NCBI RefSeq assembly: GCF_014643835.1
Contig: NZ_BMKD01000009.1
Location: forward strand, 186,001-250,000
Length of the DNA stretch: 64,000 nucleotides
Reading direction: 5' to 3'
From: Mucilaginibacter rubeus
GTDB taxonomy: Bacteria > Bacteroidota > Bacteroidia > Sphingobacteriales > Sphingobacteriaceae
In this document: positions 48,506 to 57,272 of the stretch, piece by piece
How the letters are laid out: each line of letters starts with the position of its first letter
Position numbering within the stretch: the first letter of the stretch is position 1
Translations under genes and position numbers: made by a program
Notes under the pieces: model-generated
Told to the model about the DNA's origin: nothing
What the model saw: the letters and a program-made list of their open reading frames with translations, nothing else
The model's database searches: none

Positions 48506-49375
48506 ATGATCTGTAAAACCAAAATATGGGCAATTATTTGCTGTGTTACCGGTGCATTTTGTTTGAGTACACAAGCTGCTTATAGCCAAAACCAGTTTGA
48601 AAAAGAACTCACGCAAAAAATAGACAACTTTCTGGCACCTGTCCCTCAAACCAACCAGCAAACAATGTCAACACAAAATGAGCTTTACCCAAGCGATGCC
48701 CCCGGCGGCATATTAATTCCATCGGGCTTTGGGGGATATGGCACCTATCTGTTTGGAGGCCTTGGCGCTACCTACCCTGAAGTGTACAGGGACAACAAAG
48801 CCGATCTGATTGCCTCGGTGGGTGCATGTGTTGGCAACCCTGTAAAAGCAATAAACTTTGCCGCCAGTTTAAATATAACTGATGTGCACCGGTTCAGGGA
48901 TTTCTCAGGCAACTTCATTGTAAGCCGCAAATTATTTACCGGAACAAGTATATCGGCCGGCGCATTGCAAATGTTTGCCGATGTAAGACAATCAGACGCA
49001 TCAGGTTCGACCTTTTATGTGGCTGTAAGCCACGCTGTACAAACTATTAAATCATTAACGCCAGGCTGCTCAAGGCTCAGTTATACAATTGGTATTGGCA
49101 GCGGCAGGTTTTATGAAAAAAGCCCGAAAGATATAGCTGCAGGAAGAGGGAAACACGGCACCGCTGTATTTGGCAGTATATCCTATGAGCTTATCCAGCA
49201 TGTAAACGTAAATGCCGAATGGACCGGCATGAACTTTGGTATTTCGGCAGGCATCAGGCCATTCCCCGTGCCTTTGAGTTTAGCTGTGGGGGTTGCAAAC
49301 CTTACCCGGTATACCAATGATAAGGCCAATATGGTGTTCTCTATTGGTTATCCGCTCTCCCTAAGCCGACGATAA
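48506..49375 (+). CDS. Hypothetical secreted protein, probable outer membrane barrel
   Basis: 289 residues with a signal peptide ending near AYSQN. After a linker, the sequence is rich in Gly and short beta strands (GGYGTYLFGGLGATYPEVYRDN, INFAASLNITDV, FTGTSISAGALQM) with a final strand ANMVFSIGYPLSL. This alternation fits a beta-barrel or porin-like exterior protein, though no family is recognised. First of three closely spaced genes for exported proteins. Confidence 0.65.
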   Translation: MICKTKIWAIICCVTGAFCLSTQAAYSQNQFEKELTQKIDNFLAPVPQTNQQTMSTQNELYPSDAPGGILIPSGFGGYGTYLFGGLGATYPEVYRDNKADLIASVGACVGNPVKAINFAASLNITDVHRFRDFSGNFIVSRKLFTGTSISAGALQMFADVRQSDASGSTFYVAVSHAVQTIKSLTPGCSRLSYTIGIGSGRFYEKSPKDIAAGRGKHGTAVFGSISYELIQHVNVNAEWTGMNFGISAGIRPFPVPLSLAVGVANLTRYTNDKANMVFSIGYPLSLSRR

Positions 49376-49423
49376 TTCTTTCTCAGCAAAAAATTAATTA
49401 TTTCATTAAAACATATAAAATCT

Positions 49424-49810
49424 ATGAAAAAGATAATCATAGCAGCATTAGTCGTGTCCGCAACTTTAATTATAAGCACTAAGCGGACTTCTGCCCAAAG
49501 CAGAAACAATCAATCGGATTGGAATGTACCACCACCGATACCTCCTTATACGCCACCGCCACCGGTAATTCCGCCACCCACAGTGCCGCCACTGCCTCCA
49601 CCGCCGTATAAACCGGTAATACCAGTGCCACCGATTAAACCACCTAACATTCCGCCCACTCCGCCGCCACCGGGACCGGGGCCACATATGCCACCGCCAA
49701 CCCATATGCCACCACCAACTCATATGCCGCCGCCTACTCATATGCCACCCCCAACGCATATGCCACCGCCTACGCACATGCCGCCACCGACCCATATGCC
49801 AAACCATTAA
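49424..49810 (+). CDS. Proline-rich secreted protein with MPPPTH tandem repeats
   Basis: 128 residues. Signal peptide (MKKIIIAALVVSATLIIS, cleavage near TSAQS), then a low-complexity tail of Pro with PPPVIPPPTVPPLPP-type runs. The end has six tandem MPPPTH units (DNA period 18 bp, 49687-49797), closing with MPNH. Probably an extended polyproline stalk or linker on the cell surface; this is inferred from composition. Codon third positions vary between copies, so purifying selection on the protein is plausible. Lies 48 bp after the barrel-like gene. Confidence 0.72.
   Translation: MKKIIIAALVVSATLIISTKRTSAQSRNNQSDWNVPPPIPPYTPPPPVIPPPTVPPLPPPPYKPVIPVPPIKPPNIPPTPPPPGPGPHMPPPTHMPPPTHMPPPTHMPPPTHMPPPTHMPPPTHMPNH
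49687..49797 (+). repeat. 18-bp coding tandem repeat (MPPPTH x6)
   Basis: Six in-frame 18-bp units starting CATATGCC or similar, with synonymous differences in the Pro and Thr codons. Confidence 0.85.
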
Positions 49811-49872
49811 TAAACAGTGATTTAGATTTAGTTTTTCAAAGCGACAGGGGATAATACAAATCGATTAAAAAA

Positions 49873-50703
49873 ATGAAAACACACCTCTTCAATATAAAAA
49901 TGGCATTAATGGCTTTATTGCTGTTCACAGCCTGCGTCAGCAAAGCCCAACGCCGCGAACTTACGTTTAAGCAAGGCGATGAGTACAATAAAACAACCTA
50001 TATAAGTGCGGCAAGTATATTGCAGCGGGGGAAGCAAACATTCAATATCAATACAACATCATCAATATCAAAAACCTATAAGGTTACCGGTATTACCCGT
50101 AGCGGGTTTGTTTTAACCGTTACCACAAGTCACATCAACGATACAATGGATGCCTTTGGTAAAAAAATGGAATACAGCTCAGACAGGCCTGCCGATACCA
50201 GCTCATACATCCAGATGGCATTGCAAAGTCTTATAGGCAAATCGGTAACGCTCAGCATTGATAAAAATGGGATCATAACCGATGTAAATGATCCTGATGA
50301 GCGATACGCCACCGATACGCTGTTATTATTCGCAGGTTTTAAACAGGATCAGTTTATAACCGGCACACGCTTAAACCTGGTTGCCGATAACTCGGAAGCA
50401 TTAAAAACGGGTGCAAGCTGGGTGAGCGATATATCTTCGGGTAATGAGAGGATAAATACTACTTATACAGTAAGCCAATCAACACAGCCTGACAAGTATA
50501 CTAACCTGATGCTTACCAGTACATCATCAGCACCTGAACAAAACAGTAATACAAATGGTGTACTTGTGGTTGATAACGCTTCAGACGTGATATTGGTTTC
50601 TTCAGTAAAAACAGCTACGCTGAGTTACAAATTTGTTAATGACGTCACTTATTCATTTGTCCGGCGTACCGAAGTAGTGGAAAATTGTATAAAAATGAAT
50701 TAA
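49873..50703 (+). CDS. Secreted protein of unknown function (DUF6263-like)
   Basis: 276 residues. N-terminal hydrophobic segment ends near LLFTAC, so it may be a lipoprotein, followed by SKAQRRELTFKQGDEYNKTT. The body repeats the pattern of DUF6263 proteins: YKVTGITRSGFVLTVTTSHI, then LSIDKNGIITDVNDPDE and TGASWVSD. Probably a periplasmic or outer-surface beta-sandwich; function unknown. Third gene of the trio at 48506-50703, 62 bp after the Pro-rich gene. Confidence 0.7.
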   Translation: MKTHLFNIKMALMALLLFTACVSKAQRRELTFKQGDEYNKTTYISAASILQRGKQTFNINTTSSISKTYKVTGITRSGFVLTVTTSHINDTMDAFGKKMEYSSDRPADTSSYIQMALQSLIGKSVTLSIDKNGIITDVNDPDERYATDTLLLFAGFKQDQFITGTRLNLVADNSEALKTGASWVSDISSGNERINTTYTVSQSTQPDKYTNLMLTSTSSAPEQNSNTNGVLVVDNASDVILVSSVKTATLSYKFVNDVTYSFVRRTEVVENCIKMN

Positions 50704-50869
50704 TACGAACCGGGGAGATTCATTACAAAACGCACAGCTTTACCTAAAGCTGTTACAAGATACATTAGTCCCGAACGTAGGGGTACAATAGGGCTATTGT
50801 TAAAAGAAGAGGCTATGCTGTTCAGTCATGCATATGCCTCTCTTTTATAATCCTATTTTTTTACCGTAC

Positions 50870-51751
50870 TTAATGAAGTTTCATCCTTTTGGCTGTTGCC
50901 GGGTGCAGGTAATTATTATCACTCAGCCAGTCGGCCATGCGTTGGGGCCAGGTGCTGATGCTTTGCAGCTTTGACCGGTACCCCATATTAAAGCCATGAT
51001 CGCCCTGGGTATAAATATGTACTTCAACCGGTATTTTCGCTTCCCGGTAACGTTGCAGTAATTTTACTACCGATGGAGAGCAGCAAACATCATCATTGGC
51101 GGCTAACAAAAACGCCGGCGGAGCGTCATAAGGTAGTTTATCGGGAATATAAAGGGGTCCCGGATAGATCTGGATCAAAAACGAGGGACGGGCATTTAAC
51201 CTGTCGACCGGATCAGCAGCTCCAGGGTCACCTTTACTCTCGCCATAAGCAACCATATCAACTACCTCGCCTCCTGCCGAAAAACCCATCATCCCGATGC
51301 GGTTTGTATCCAAACCATATTCAGCTGCTTTGCTGCGTACCAGCCGCATCGCCCGGTAGCCGTCCTGTTTGGCATGTACATCAATTTTGTATGGCGATAG
51401 TGTATCCCTGCCCAAACGATATTTCAGTACAAAAACGGTAACACCCAAAGTACTAAGGTATTTTGCAGGATCAACGCCTTCGGCAGTGTATACCAGCAAA
51501 CGATGGCCACCGCCCGGGCATATCACCACCGCGGCGCCATTAGCTTTATCCTTCGGCGGCACAAAAACAGTAAGTGATGGATTGTGAATATTTTTAACCC
51601 AATAGTCCTTAGCCTGCTCTGACTCGTTGCGGCGGTTTTCAAAGCCCGGCGCTCCATTTGGCCAAAGCGGTATAACAGTGCCCTGGGCCACACCCGAAAA
51701 AGGCAATACAAGGATCGCCAGGAATAGGTAAGTGCTTAGTTTTGTTTGCAT
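50870..51751 (-). CDS. Secreted alpha/beta hydrolase (BD-FAE/acetylxylan esterase-like), paralogue
   Basis: About 293 residues from ATG 51751, which starts directly with the signal peptide MQTKLSTYLFLAILVL (the ATG at 51769 is less likely). Same build as 17025-17939: CPGGGHRLLVYTAEG, GFSAGGEV, acid region LAANDDVCCSP and His in QGDHGFNMGYR. Likely an esterase for acetylated carbohydrate. The Cys pair DDVCCSP near the acid is peculiar to this copy. Confidence 0.88.
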   Translation of the reverse strand: MQTKLSTYLFLAILVLPFSGVAQGTVIPLWPNGAPGFENRRNESEQAKDYWVKNIHNPSLTVFVPPKDKANGAAVVICPGGGHRLLVYTAEGVDPAKYLSTLGVTVFVLKYRLGRDTLSPYKIDVHAKQDGYRAMRLVRSKAAEYGLDTNRIGMMGFSAGGEVVDMVAYGESKGDPGAADPVDRLNARPSFLIQIYPGPLYIPDKLPYDAPPAFLLAANDDVCCSPSVVKLLQRYREAKIPVEVHIYTQGDHGFNMGYRSKLQSISTWPQRMADWLSDNNYLHPATAKRMKLH

Positions 51752-51830
51752 AAAGTAAATATACTTCATAGCCGATGCTTTGATATTAAAACACTAAACT
51801 TTTACGCGGGTTAATGGTTAAATTTGAATA

Positions 51831-51936
51831 GTTCATGGTTCATAGATAATAGTTCATGGATTGACAGGTAATAATTTGATATCCTGTCATCTATAAAGCG
51901 ATTCGTTCTATGATCTATGAACCATGACCCATGAAC
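51831..51936. repeat. Inverted repeat, GTTCATGGTTCATAG family, copy 3
   Basis: Left end GTTCATGGTTCATAG and right end CTATGAACCATGACCC pair with each other. Ends 13 bp before the thioredoxin start codon. Confidence 0.75.
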
Positions 51937-51949
51937 TAATAAAATACTT

Positions 51950-52246
51950 ATGGCAAATTTCCAGGAAATAATAGCATCAGAAACACCGGTACTGGTCGAT
52001 TTTTCGGCCGAGTGGTGCGGGCCTTGTAAAATGATGCCACCTATACTGCACGATGTTAAAACAGCGTTAGGTGATAAGGTAAAGATCATCAAAATAGATA
52101 TCGACAAAAATCCTGCGGCAGCCAGCGCGTACCGTATTCAAAGTGTGCCTACCCTTATGATCTTTCAAAAAGGGCAAAGCAAATGGCGCCAAAGCGGTGT
52201 GGTGCAGGCCAGGCAGCTGCAACAGGTGGTGGAGCAGTTTTTATAA
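51950..52246 (+). CDS. trxA: Thioredoxin
   Basis: 98 residues, cytoplasmic disulfide reductase. The active site is WCGPCK, with the cis-proline in SVPTLMIF and final helix VEQFL. Short by about 10 residues at the N-terminus, which is still compatible with the fold. May serve ribonucleotide reductase and MsrB encoded in this window. Its 5' leader is formed by the repeat at 51831-51936. Confidence 0.93.
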   Translation: MANFQEIIASETPVLVDFSAEWCGPCKMMPPILHDVKTALGDKVKIIKIDIDKNPAAASAYRIQSVPTLMIFQKGQSKWRQSGVVQARQLQQVVEQFL

Positions 52247-52251
52247 CTTCA

Positions 52252-52358
52252 CCCCAGCCCTCTTCAAATGGAGAGGGAGTTATATAATTTATGAGGTTTT
52301 ACAATTTTAACATATCAGCTCAAAAGTCCCCTCCTGTGGAGAGGATTTAGGTGAGGCT
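52252..52358. repeat. C/G-rich repeat pair before the TetR-like gene
   Basis: 52252-52275 carries ACCCCAGCCCTCTTC-type sequence and 52323-52358 a 36-base unit that matches 53049-53084 at 26 of 36 positions by my count. Both belong to the C/G-rich repeat family also found at 13102, 21679 and 21904. Confidence 0.7.
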
Positions 52359-52373
52359 TAAATCCCAATCAAC

Positions 52374-53027
52374 ATGGCAACTATCGAAAGCATCCAGGCC
52401 GCGTATATCGATTATGCATTAACCGAAGGTGAGCAACCTAAGTCGGTTTATATCTTCGCTAAACAAAATGAAATGAGCGAAGCCGAATTTTACCAGTTCT
52501 ACGGTTCGTTTGAAGCGGTTGAGCAGGGCATTTGGGCTGGTTTTGCCACCAAAACACTGGCCGAGATCCGTGCACAGGAAGTTTGGGAAGGCTATACAGC
52601 ACGTGAAAAAGCTTTATCATTTTTTTACGGCTTTTTTGAATTGTTGAAAAGCAGCCGCAGCTTCGCGGTTTACAGCATAAAAAAGCAGCCTAAAGGTTTT
52701 ACAACACCCAGGATATTCAGCCCGCTGAAAGACCTTTTTGAGAGCTTTGCAGATGAGATTTTGAAGGAAGGAATTGAAAGCACCGAACTAAGCGATCGTA
52801 AATACTTCTCCAAAAAGTATAAAGACGCGTTATGGATCCAGTTTGTCTTCGTACTTAACTTCTGGATCAACGATAACTCGGCCGGCTTTGAGAAAACCGA
52901 TGAGGCCATTGAAAAAGGCATTAATGTAACGTTTGATCTTTTTCAACGCTCGCCTATCGACAACCTTTTTGAATATGGTAAGTTTTTGGTGCAAAATGGT
53001 GGGATAAAGGATAAGATGGGATTTTAA
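52374..53027 (+). CDS. TetR/AcrR-like regulator
   Basis: 217 residues. The N-terminal 55 residues (IQAAYIDYALTEGEQPKSVYIFAKQNEMSEAEFYQFYGSFEAVEQ) show the TetR helix-turn-helix arrangement in diverged form, and the rest is the all-helical ligand/dimer domain of TetR type (FFYGFFELLKSSRSFAVYS). Gene 6 bp upstream of the ABC1 kinase, so probably one operon and likely regulator of it. The start codon lies 15 bp after a repeat unit. Confidence 0.75.
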   Translation: MATIESIQAAYIDYALTEGEQPKSVYIFAKQNEMSEAEFYQFYGSFEAVEQGIWAGFATKTLAEIRAQEVWEGYTAREKALSFFYGFFELLKSSRSFAVYSIKKQPKGFTTPRIFSPLKDLFESFADEILKEGIESTELSDRKYFSKKYKDALWIQFVFVLNFWINDNSAGFEKTDEAIEKGINVTFDLFQRSPIDNLFEYGKFLVQNGGIKDKMGF

Positions 53028-53033
53028 AATAAT

Positions 53034-54392
53034 ATGGAAGATAAAGAGAAAGTCTCCCCTTCAGGGGAAGATTTAGAGGGGGCTCCCGAACAAAATAGCA
53101 TACCCACTACCAAAGTACAGCGGTCGGCCAAATTTGTAAAAACAGGCATTAAAATTGGCGGCAATTATATTAAGCATTACTCCAAAAAGCTATTCAACCC
53201 TGACCTGGATAAATCGGAGTTGAACGAGGATAATGCCGCTGATATCTATCAATCATTAAGTGAGCTTAAAGGCAGCGCGCTCAAGGTAGCGCAAATGCTC
53301 AGCATGGATAAAAACCTGCTGCCGCAGGCGTATGTTGATAAGTTTACTCAATCGCAATACAATGCGCCGCCGCTTTCGGGGCCGCTTATTGTGCAAACAT
53401 TCAGGAAATATTTCGGTAAAAACCCCGATCAGATTTTTGATAAGTTCAATATCCGATCAACCAATGCGGCATCAATAGGCCAGGTTCACCAGGCAGAGCT
53501 AAATGGCAAAAAGCTTGCAGTTAAGATCCAGTACCCTGGTGTAGGCGATTCTATCTCGTCTGACCTGAAACTTGTTAAGCCTTTTGCCTTCAGGATGCTG
53601 GGCATGAGCGAAAAGGAACTGGATGTTTACATGAAAGAGGTTGAAGAACGCCTGCTGGAAGAAACCGATTACGAGCTTGAAGTTCGCCGGTCTGTTGAGT
53701 TTTCCAATGCCTGTGCCAATCTTAATAATGTTGTTTTCCCTAAATATTACCCGGAGCTAAGCAGCAAGCGTATCATTACTATGGACTGGCTGGAAGGCAA
53801 ACACCTGAAAGAGTTTTTGGCCACCAATCCATCGCAGGATCTTCGCAACCAGATAGGTCAGGCTTTGTGGGATTTTTATAACTTCCAGCAACATGAGCTC
53901 CGCGCCGTACATGCCGACCCGCATCCCGGTAATTTTATGATCACGCCAGAAGGCAAACTTGGGGTCATTGACTTTGGCTGCATTAAGGAAATGCCCGAGG
54001 ATTTTTATTATCCCTTCTTTTCCCTTACATCAGCCAATTTACTGGATAACAAGGAAGAAACCATCAAGGCATTCCGCCAGCTGGATATGATCCATAAAGG
54101 AGATACCCCGGCACAGATCGAGTTTTATTATACCCAGTATAAGGAGATGATAAGCCTGTTTGCCCAACCATATATTACCGATACATTTGATTTTGGCCAG
54201 ACCGAATTTTTTGATCAGTTATACGGTTTTGGCGAGCGCATATCAAAAATGTCGGAATTTAAACAAGCCCGGGGCGTTAAACATTTTATCTACGTAAACC
54301 GCACCAATTTTGGGTTGTATAATATTTTACATGAGCTAAAGGCAAAAGTTAAAACGGATACTTTTAAACCGCATGTTGTATTGGAATATTAA
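53034..54392 (+). CDS. ABC1/AarF (UbiB-family) atypical protein kinase, with repeat-derived N-terminus
   Basis: 452 residues. Conserved blocks: SELKGSALKVAQMLSMDKNLLPQ (KxGQ-type motif), NAASIGQVHQAELNGKKLAVKIQYP (Ala-rich and Lys ATP-contact), EETDYELEVRRS, and catalytic VHADPHPGNFM with DFGCIKEM. The family supports quinone synthesis or lipid/membrane homeostasis in bacteria. Residues 6-17 (KVSPSGEDLEGA) are encoded by a 36-base unit of the C/G-rich repeat family (53049-53084); the conserved part begins at about NSIPTTKVQRSAKF. No other ATG lies before it. Confidence 0.9.
   Translation: MEDKEKVSPSGEDLEGAPEQNSIPTTKVQRSAKFVKTGIKIGGNYIKHYSKKLFNPDLDKSELNEDNAADIYQSLSELKGSALKVAQMLSMDKNLLPQAYVDKFTQSQYNAPPLSGPLIVQTFRKYFGKNPDQIFDKFNIRSTNAASIGQVHQAELNGKKLAVKIQYPGVGDSISSDLKLVKPFAFRMLGMSEKELDVYMKEVEERLLEETDYELEVRRSVEFSNACANLNNVVFPKYYPELSSKRIITMDWLEGKHLKEFLATNPSQDLRNQIGQALWDFYNFQQHELRAVHADPHPGNFMITPEGKLGVIDFGCIKEMPEDFYYPFFSLTSANLLDNKEETIKAFRQLDMIHKGDTPAQIEFYYTQYKEMISLFAQPYITDTFDFGQTEFFDQLYGFGERISKMSEFKQARGVKHFIYVNRTNFGLYNILHELKAKVKTDTFKPHVVLEY
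53049..53084 (+). repeat. C/G-rich repeat unit inside the ABC1 kinase coding region
   Basis: Ungapped alignment with 52323-52358 shows the same start AAAGTC and end GGCT and 26 of 36 identical bases. It is 36 nt long, so it keeps the reading frame. Confidence 0.7.
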
Positions 54393-54458
54393 AACAGTTT
54401 ACAGTGAACATTACAAGCAAATTATTCATCTATATTTGATTAAATCCATAATATCCTC

Positions 54459-54773
54459 ATGCCTCTACTCCAAAACACATTCGTCCACCACGTACATTTT
54501 TGGCTTAACAACAAAGCCGATAAAGATAAACTGATTGAAGGGCTTAACATCCTCCTTCCTATTCCGCACATCCGCGATATACATATTGGCGTACCGGCCA
54601 ATACCAACCGCGATGTGATCGACCGTTCATATGATTTATCACTATTGATCTTATTTGATTCGCCCGAAGCCCAGGAAGCTTACCAGGTTGACCCTACCCA
54701 TATCATCTTTGCCGAAGAATATGCAAAACCGCTATGCAGCAAAGTAGTGGTTGTCGACAGCGTAAACATATAG
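54459..54773 (+). CDS. Dabb family (stress-responsive A/B barrel) protein
   Basis: 104 residues: FVHHVHFWLNNKADKDKLIEGLNILLPIPHIRDIHIGVPA followed by DRSYDLSLLILFDSPEAQEAYQVDPTHIIF, the Dabb dimeric barrel pattern. Such proteins are induced by stress in plants and bacteria; the enzymatic role is not established here. It follows the ABC1 gene after 66 bp and is followed by a terminator. Confidence 0.88.
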   Translation: MPLLQNTFVHHVHFWLNNKADKDKLIEGLNILLPIPHIRDIHIGVPANTNRDVIDRSYDLSLLILFDSPEAQEAYQVDPTHIIFAEEYAKPLCSKVVVVDSVNI

Positions 54774-54800
54774 GCTCTAACTAATTGGTAACATATTATA

Positions 54801-54837
54801 AGGCAGGCACTGTTGTTTAAAACCGCCTGCCTTTTTT
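54801..54837 (+). terminator. Terminator after the Dabb gene
   Basis: AGGCAGGC pairs with GCCTGCCT across 16 bases and is followed by TTTTTTG. It may divide the six-gene cluster into two transcripts. Confidence 0.82.
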
Positions 54838-54852
54838 GTTGTTTCACTATGC

Positions 54853-56319
54853 ATGAAGGTTTTACTCGCTGGTGCTAATGGCTATATAGGTACACGGCTT
54901 ATCCCGGTTTTACTGGAGAACGGTCATGACGTAGTTTGCCTGGTACGTGATAAACGTCGTTTTCATGAGCACAGCGATTTCAGCGGGCAGGTTACCCTCA
55001 TTTCCGGTGATCTGCTTAAAGAACCAAATATCGAAGCATTTCCTGAAGATCTCGACGCAGCTTATTACCTGGTGCATTCCATGGCGCAAACACAGGATTT
55101 TGCAGCGCTCGAGGCCCTCTCGGCGCATAACTTCGTACAGGCACTCGATAAAACCAATTGTAAGCAGGTTATTTTTTTAAGCGGGATTACCAACGACGAA
55201 AATCTTTCGCTCCATCTTGAATCCCGGCGGCACGTAGAGGATGTGCTGAAAGAAGGCAAAGCTGCATTAACTGTTTTGCGAGCTGCAATTATCATCGGTT
55301 CGGGCAGCGCCTCATTCGAGATCATTCGTGATCTTACCGAAAAGCTTCCTGTTATGACCGTTCCGCGCTGGGTGAACACCAAATGCCAGCCGATTGGCAT
55401 CCGCGATGTACTGGGTTACCTGGAAGGGGTAATGCTGAACGAAAAATCGCTTAACCGCACTTTCGATATTGGCGGGCCTGATATTCTTTCTTTTAAACAA
55501 ATGATGCTTACCTATGCCAAAGTACGTAAGTTGAAAAGGTACATGATCACCATACCTTTCCTGTCGCCCAAACTATCATCATACTGGCTTTATTTTGTTA
55601 CTTCAACAAGCTATACCCTTGCCCAAAACCTGGTGAACAGCATGAAGAACGAAACGATAATGCACGATCATAGCATTGATGATATAGTGCCACGAAAATG
55701 CCTGACTTATGAAGAATGCCTGGAGCTCGCTTTTGTGAAGATAGAGCAAAACTCTATTGTTTCCAGCTGGAAAGATGCTTTTAACCAGGGCTACCTTAAT
55801 CCGGGATTTATGGACCAGATCAAAGTACCCCAAAACGGCACGCAGGAGTATAAAGTAAAAATGCCTTTTGAACGCCCGGCTGCTGAAGTATTTGCCAACG
55901 TGCTCTCCATAGGGGGTAACCGTGGCTGGTATTATTGGGACTGGATCTGGGACATCCGCGGGTTCCTGGATAAGATTTTCGGTGGTGTTGGCTTACGCAG
56001 GGGGCGCACCAGCAATATTGATATAAGCCCCGGTGATGTCATTGATTTTTGGCGGGTTTTATTAGCAGATCGCGAAAATAAGCGTCTGCTGTTATACGCC
56101 GAAATGAAACTACCAGGCGAAGCCTGGCTTGAATTTAAAATAATTGAACGCCACGGTAAGCAAAGTTTAAGCCAGGTAGCTACCTTTAGGCCCAGCGGCT
56201 TGTGGGGCCGCTTGTACTGGTATGCCATGTGGCCTTTTCACCTGTTTATATTTAACGGTATGGCAAGGGAGATTGTTAATTATAAAGAAAAAGCCGGGAC
56301 CATAGTCGATAGACCATAG
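54853..56319 (+). CDS. NAD(P)-binding SDR-type protein with C-terminal DUF2867 domain
   Basis: 488 residues. N-terminal Rossmann domain: VLLAGANGYIGTRLIPVLLENG, then YYLVHSMAQ, an SDR/NmrA-like fold. The last 170 residues (VKMPFERPAAEVFANVLSIGGNRGWYYWDWIWDIRG, GDVIDFWRV) are the DUF2867 SRPBCC-like domain. The stop and final residues lie in a repeat: TIVDRP plus TAG are read from a GTCGATAGACCATAG unit (56299-56326), so the original C-terminus may have been different. Neighbour of a second SDR protein and photolyase. Confidence 0.87.
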   Translation: MKVLLAGANGYIGTRLIPVLLENGHDVVCLVRDKRRFHEHSDFSGQVTLISGDLLKEPNIEAFPEDLDAAYYLVHSMAQTQDFAALEALSAHNFVQALDKTNCKQVIFLSGITNDENLSLHLESRRHVEDVLKEGKAALTVLRAAIIIGSGSASFEIIRDLTEKLPVMTVPRWVNTKCQPIGIRDVLGYLEGVMLNEKSLNRTFDIGGPDILSFKQMMLTYAKVRKLKRYMITIPFLSPKLSSYWLYFVTSTSYTLAQNLVNSMKNETIMHDHSIDDIVPRKCLTYEECLELAFVKIEQNSIVSSWKDAFNQGYLNPGFMDQIKVPQNGTQEYKVKMPFERPAAEVFANVLSIGGNRGWYYWDWIWDIRGFLDKIFGGVGLRRGRTSNIDISPGDVIDFWRVLLADRENKRLLLYAEMKLPGEAWLEFKIIERHGKQSLSQVATFRPSGLWGRLYWYAMWPFHLFIFNGMAREIVNYKEKAGTIVDRP

Positions 56320-56326
56320 TCCATAG
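56299..56326. repeat. Half repeat of the GTTCATAG/GTCGATAG family at a gene end
   Basis: ACCATAGTCGATAGACCATAG resembles the left arm at 35531. It provides the last six residues and stop of the SDR/DUF2867 gene. Confidence 0.65.
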
Positions 56327-56363
56327 CAATAGCGTATCAGGTAAAAACACTATAGGCAAGATT

Positions 56364-57272
56364 ATGGACAAAAGTATACTACTAACCGGCGGATCGGGAT
56401 TACTGGGAACACATCTCACCAAAGCATTATTGACTAAGGGGTATACCGTAAGTCATTTAAGCAGAAACGCCGATAACAATCCGCAGGTAAAGACATTTGT
56501 ATGGGATATCAACAAAGGTATCATTGATGAGCATTGTATCGACGGGATCGATACCATCGTGCATCTGGCCGGCTCGGGCATTGCTGAAAAGCACTGGACC
56601 GATGCCCGTAAAAAAGACCTGATCGATAGTCGCGTAAAATCAATTGAGCTGGTGTATGATCTGCTAAAACGCAAACAGCATCAGGTTACTTCAGTTATCT
56701 CCGCATCAGGCATTGGTTATTACAGTGACCGTGGGGATGAACTGATGTATGAAACAAGCGCTCCGGCCAGGGATTTTATATCCCAATGTTGTGTACTATG
56801 GGAAGCTGCCGTTGATGAGGGCCAAAAGTTTGGGGTTCGAATTTTGAAATTCCGTACCGGTGTAGTACTGGATAAAGATGGCGGTGCACTACCAACCCTT
56901 GCAAAACCTATAAAACTATATATTGGCTCGCCAATTGGCAGCGGTAAACAATGGGTGCCCTGGATCCATTGGCAGGATGTTGTGAATATGTACCTTTTAG
57001 GGATCGAAAATAAGAACCTTAGCGGCGTTTACAATATGGTTGCACCAAATCCTGTCACCAATAAGCAATTAACCCAGGCCGTTGCCAAACAATTACATAA
57101 ACCATTGTGGGCGCCAAATGTGCCGGGCTTTGTGCTCAAACTTTTATTGGGCGAGATGAGCAGTATTGTATTAGGAAGCACCAAAGTATCGGCACAAAAA
57201 ATTGAGGACGCCGGGTTCAAATTTAAATTTGCTAACCTGGAGGCTGCTTTAAGCGCGATATATGGGTCATAA
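56364..57272 (+). CDS. TIGR01777 family NAD(P)-dependent epimerase-like protein
   Basis: 302 residues. SDR-type GGSGLLGTHLTKALL motif, then the TIGR01777 markers AGSGIAEKHWTDARKKDLIDSRV, SASGIGYYSDRGDE and PIGSGKQWVPWIHWQDVV. Family related to cell-division regulator SulA-like YfcH; the true substrate is not known. Overlaps the start of the photolyase gene by 11 bp, which points to translational coupling. Confidence 0.9.
   Translation: MDKSILLTGGSGLLGTHLTKALLTKGYTVSHLSRNADNNPQVKTFVWDINKGIIDEHCIDGIDTIVHLAGSGIAEKHWTDARKKDLIDSRVKSIELVYDLLKRKQHQVTSVISASGIGYYSDRGDELMYETSAPARDFISQCCVLWEAAVDEGQKFGVRILKFRTGVVLDKDGGALPTLAKPIKLYIGSPIGSGKQWVPWIHWQDVVNMYLLGIENKNLSGVYNMVAPNPVTNKQLTQAVAKQLHKPLWAPNVPGFVLKLLLGEMSSIVLGSTKVSAQKIEDAGFKFKFANLEAALSAIYGS

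Noticed and set aside
49687-49797. Possible CRISPR-like array
   Set aside because: Units are 18 bp, contiguous with no spacers and in frame, so it is a coding tandem repeat.
49466-49807. Arg/Trp/His-rich 113-codon frame opposite the MPPPTH gene
   Set aside because: It is the mirror of Pro-rich codons (CCN giving GG-rich complement). The plus frame has a signal peptide and spaced neighbours.
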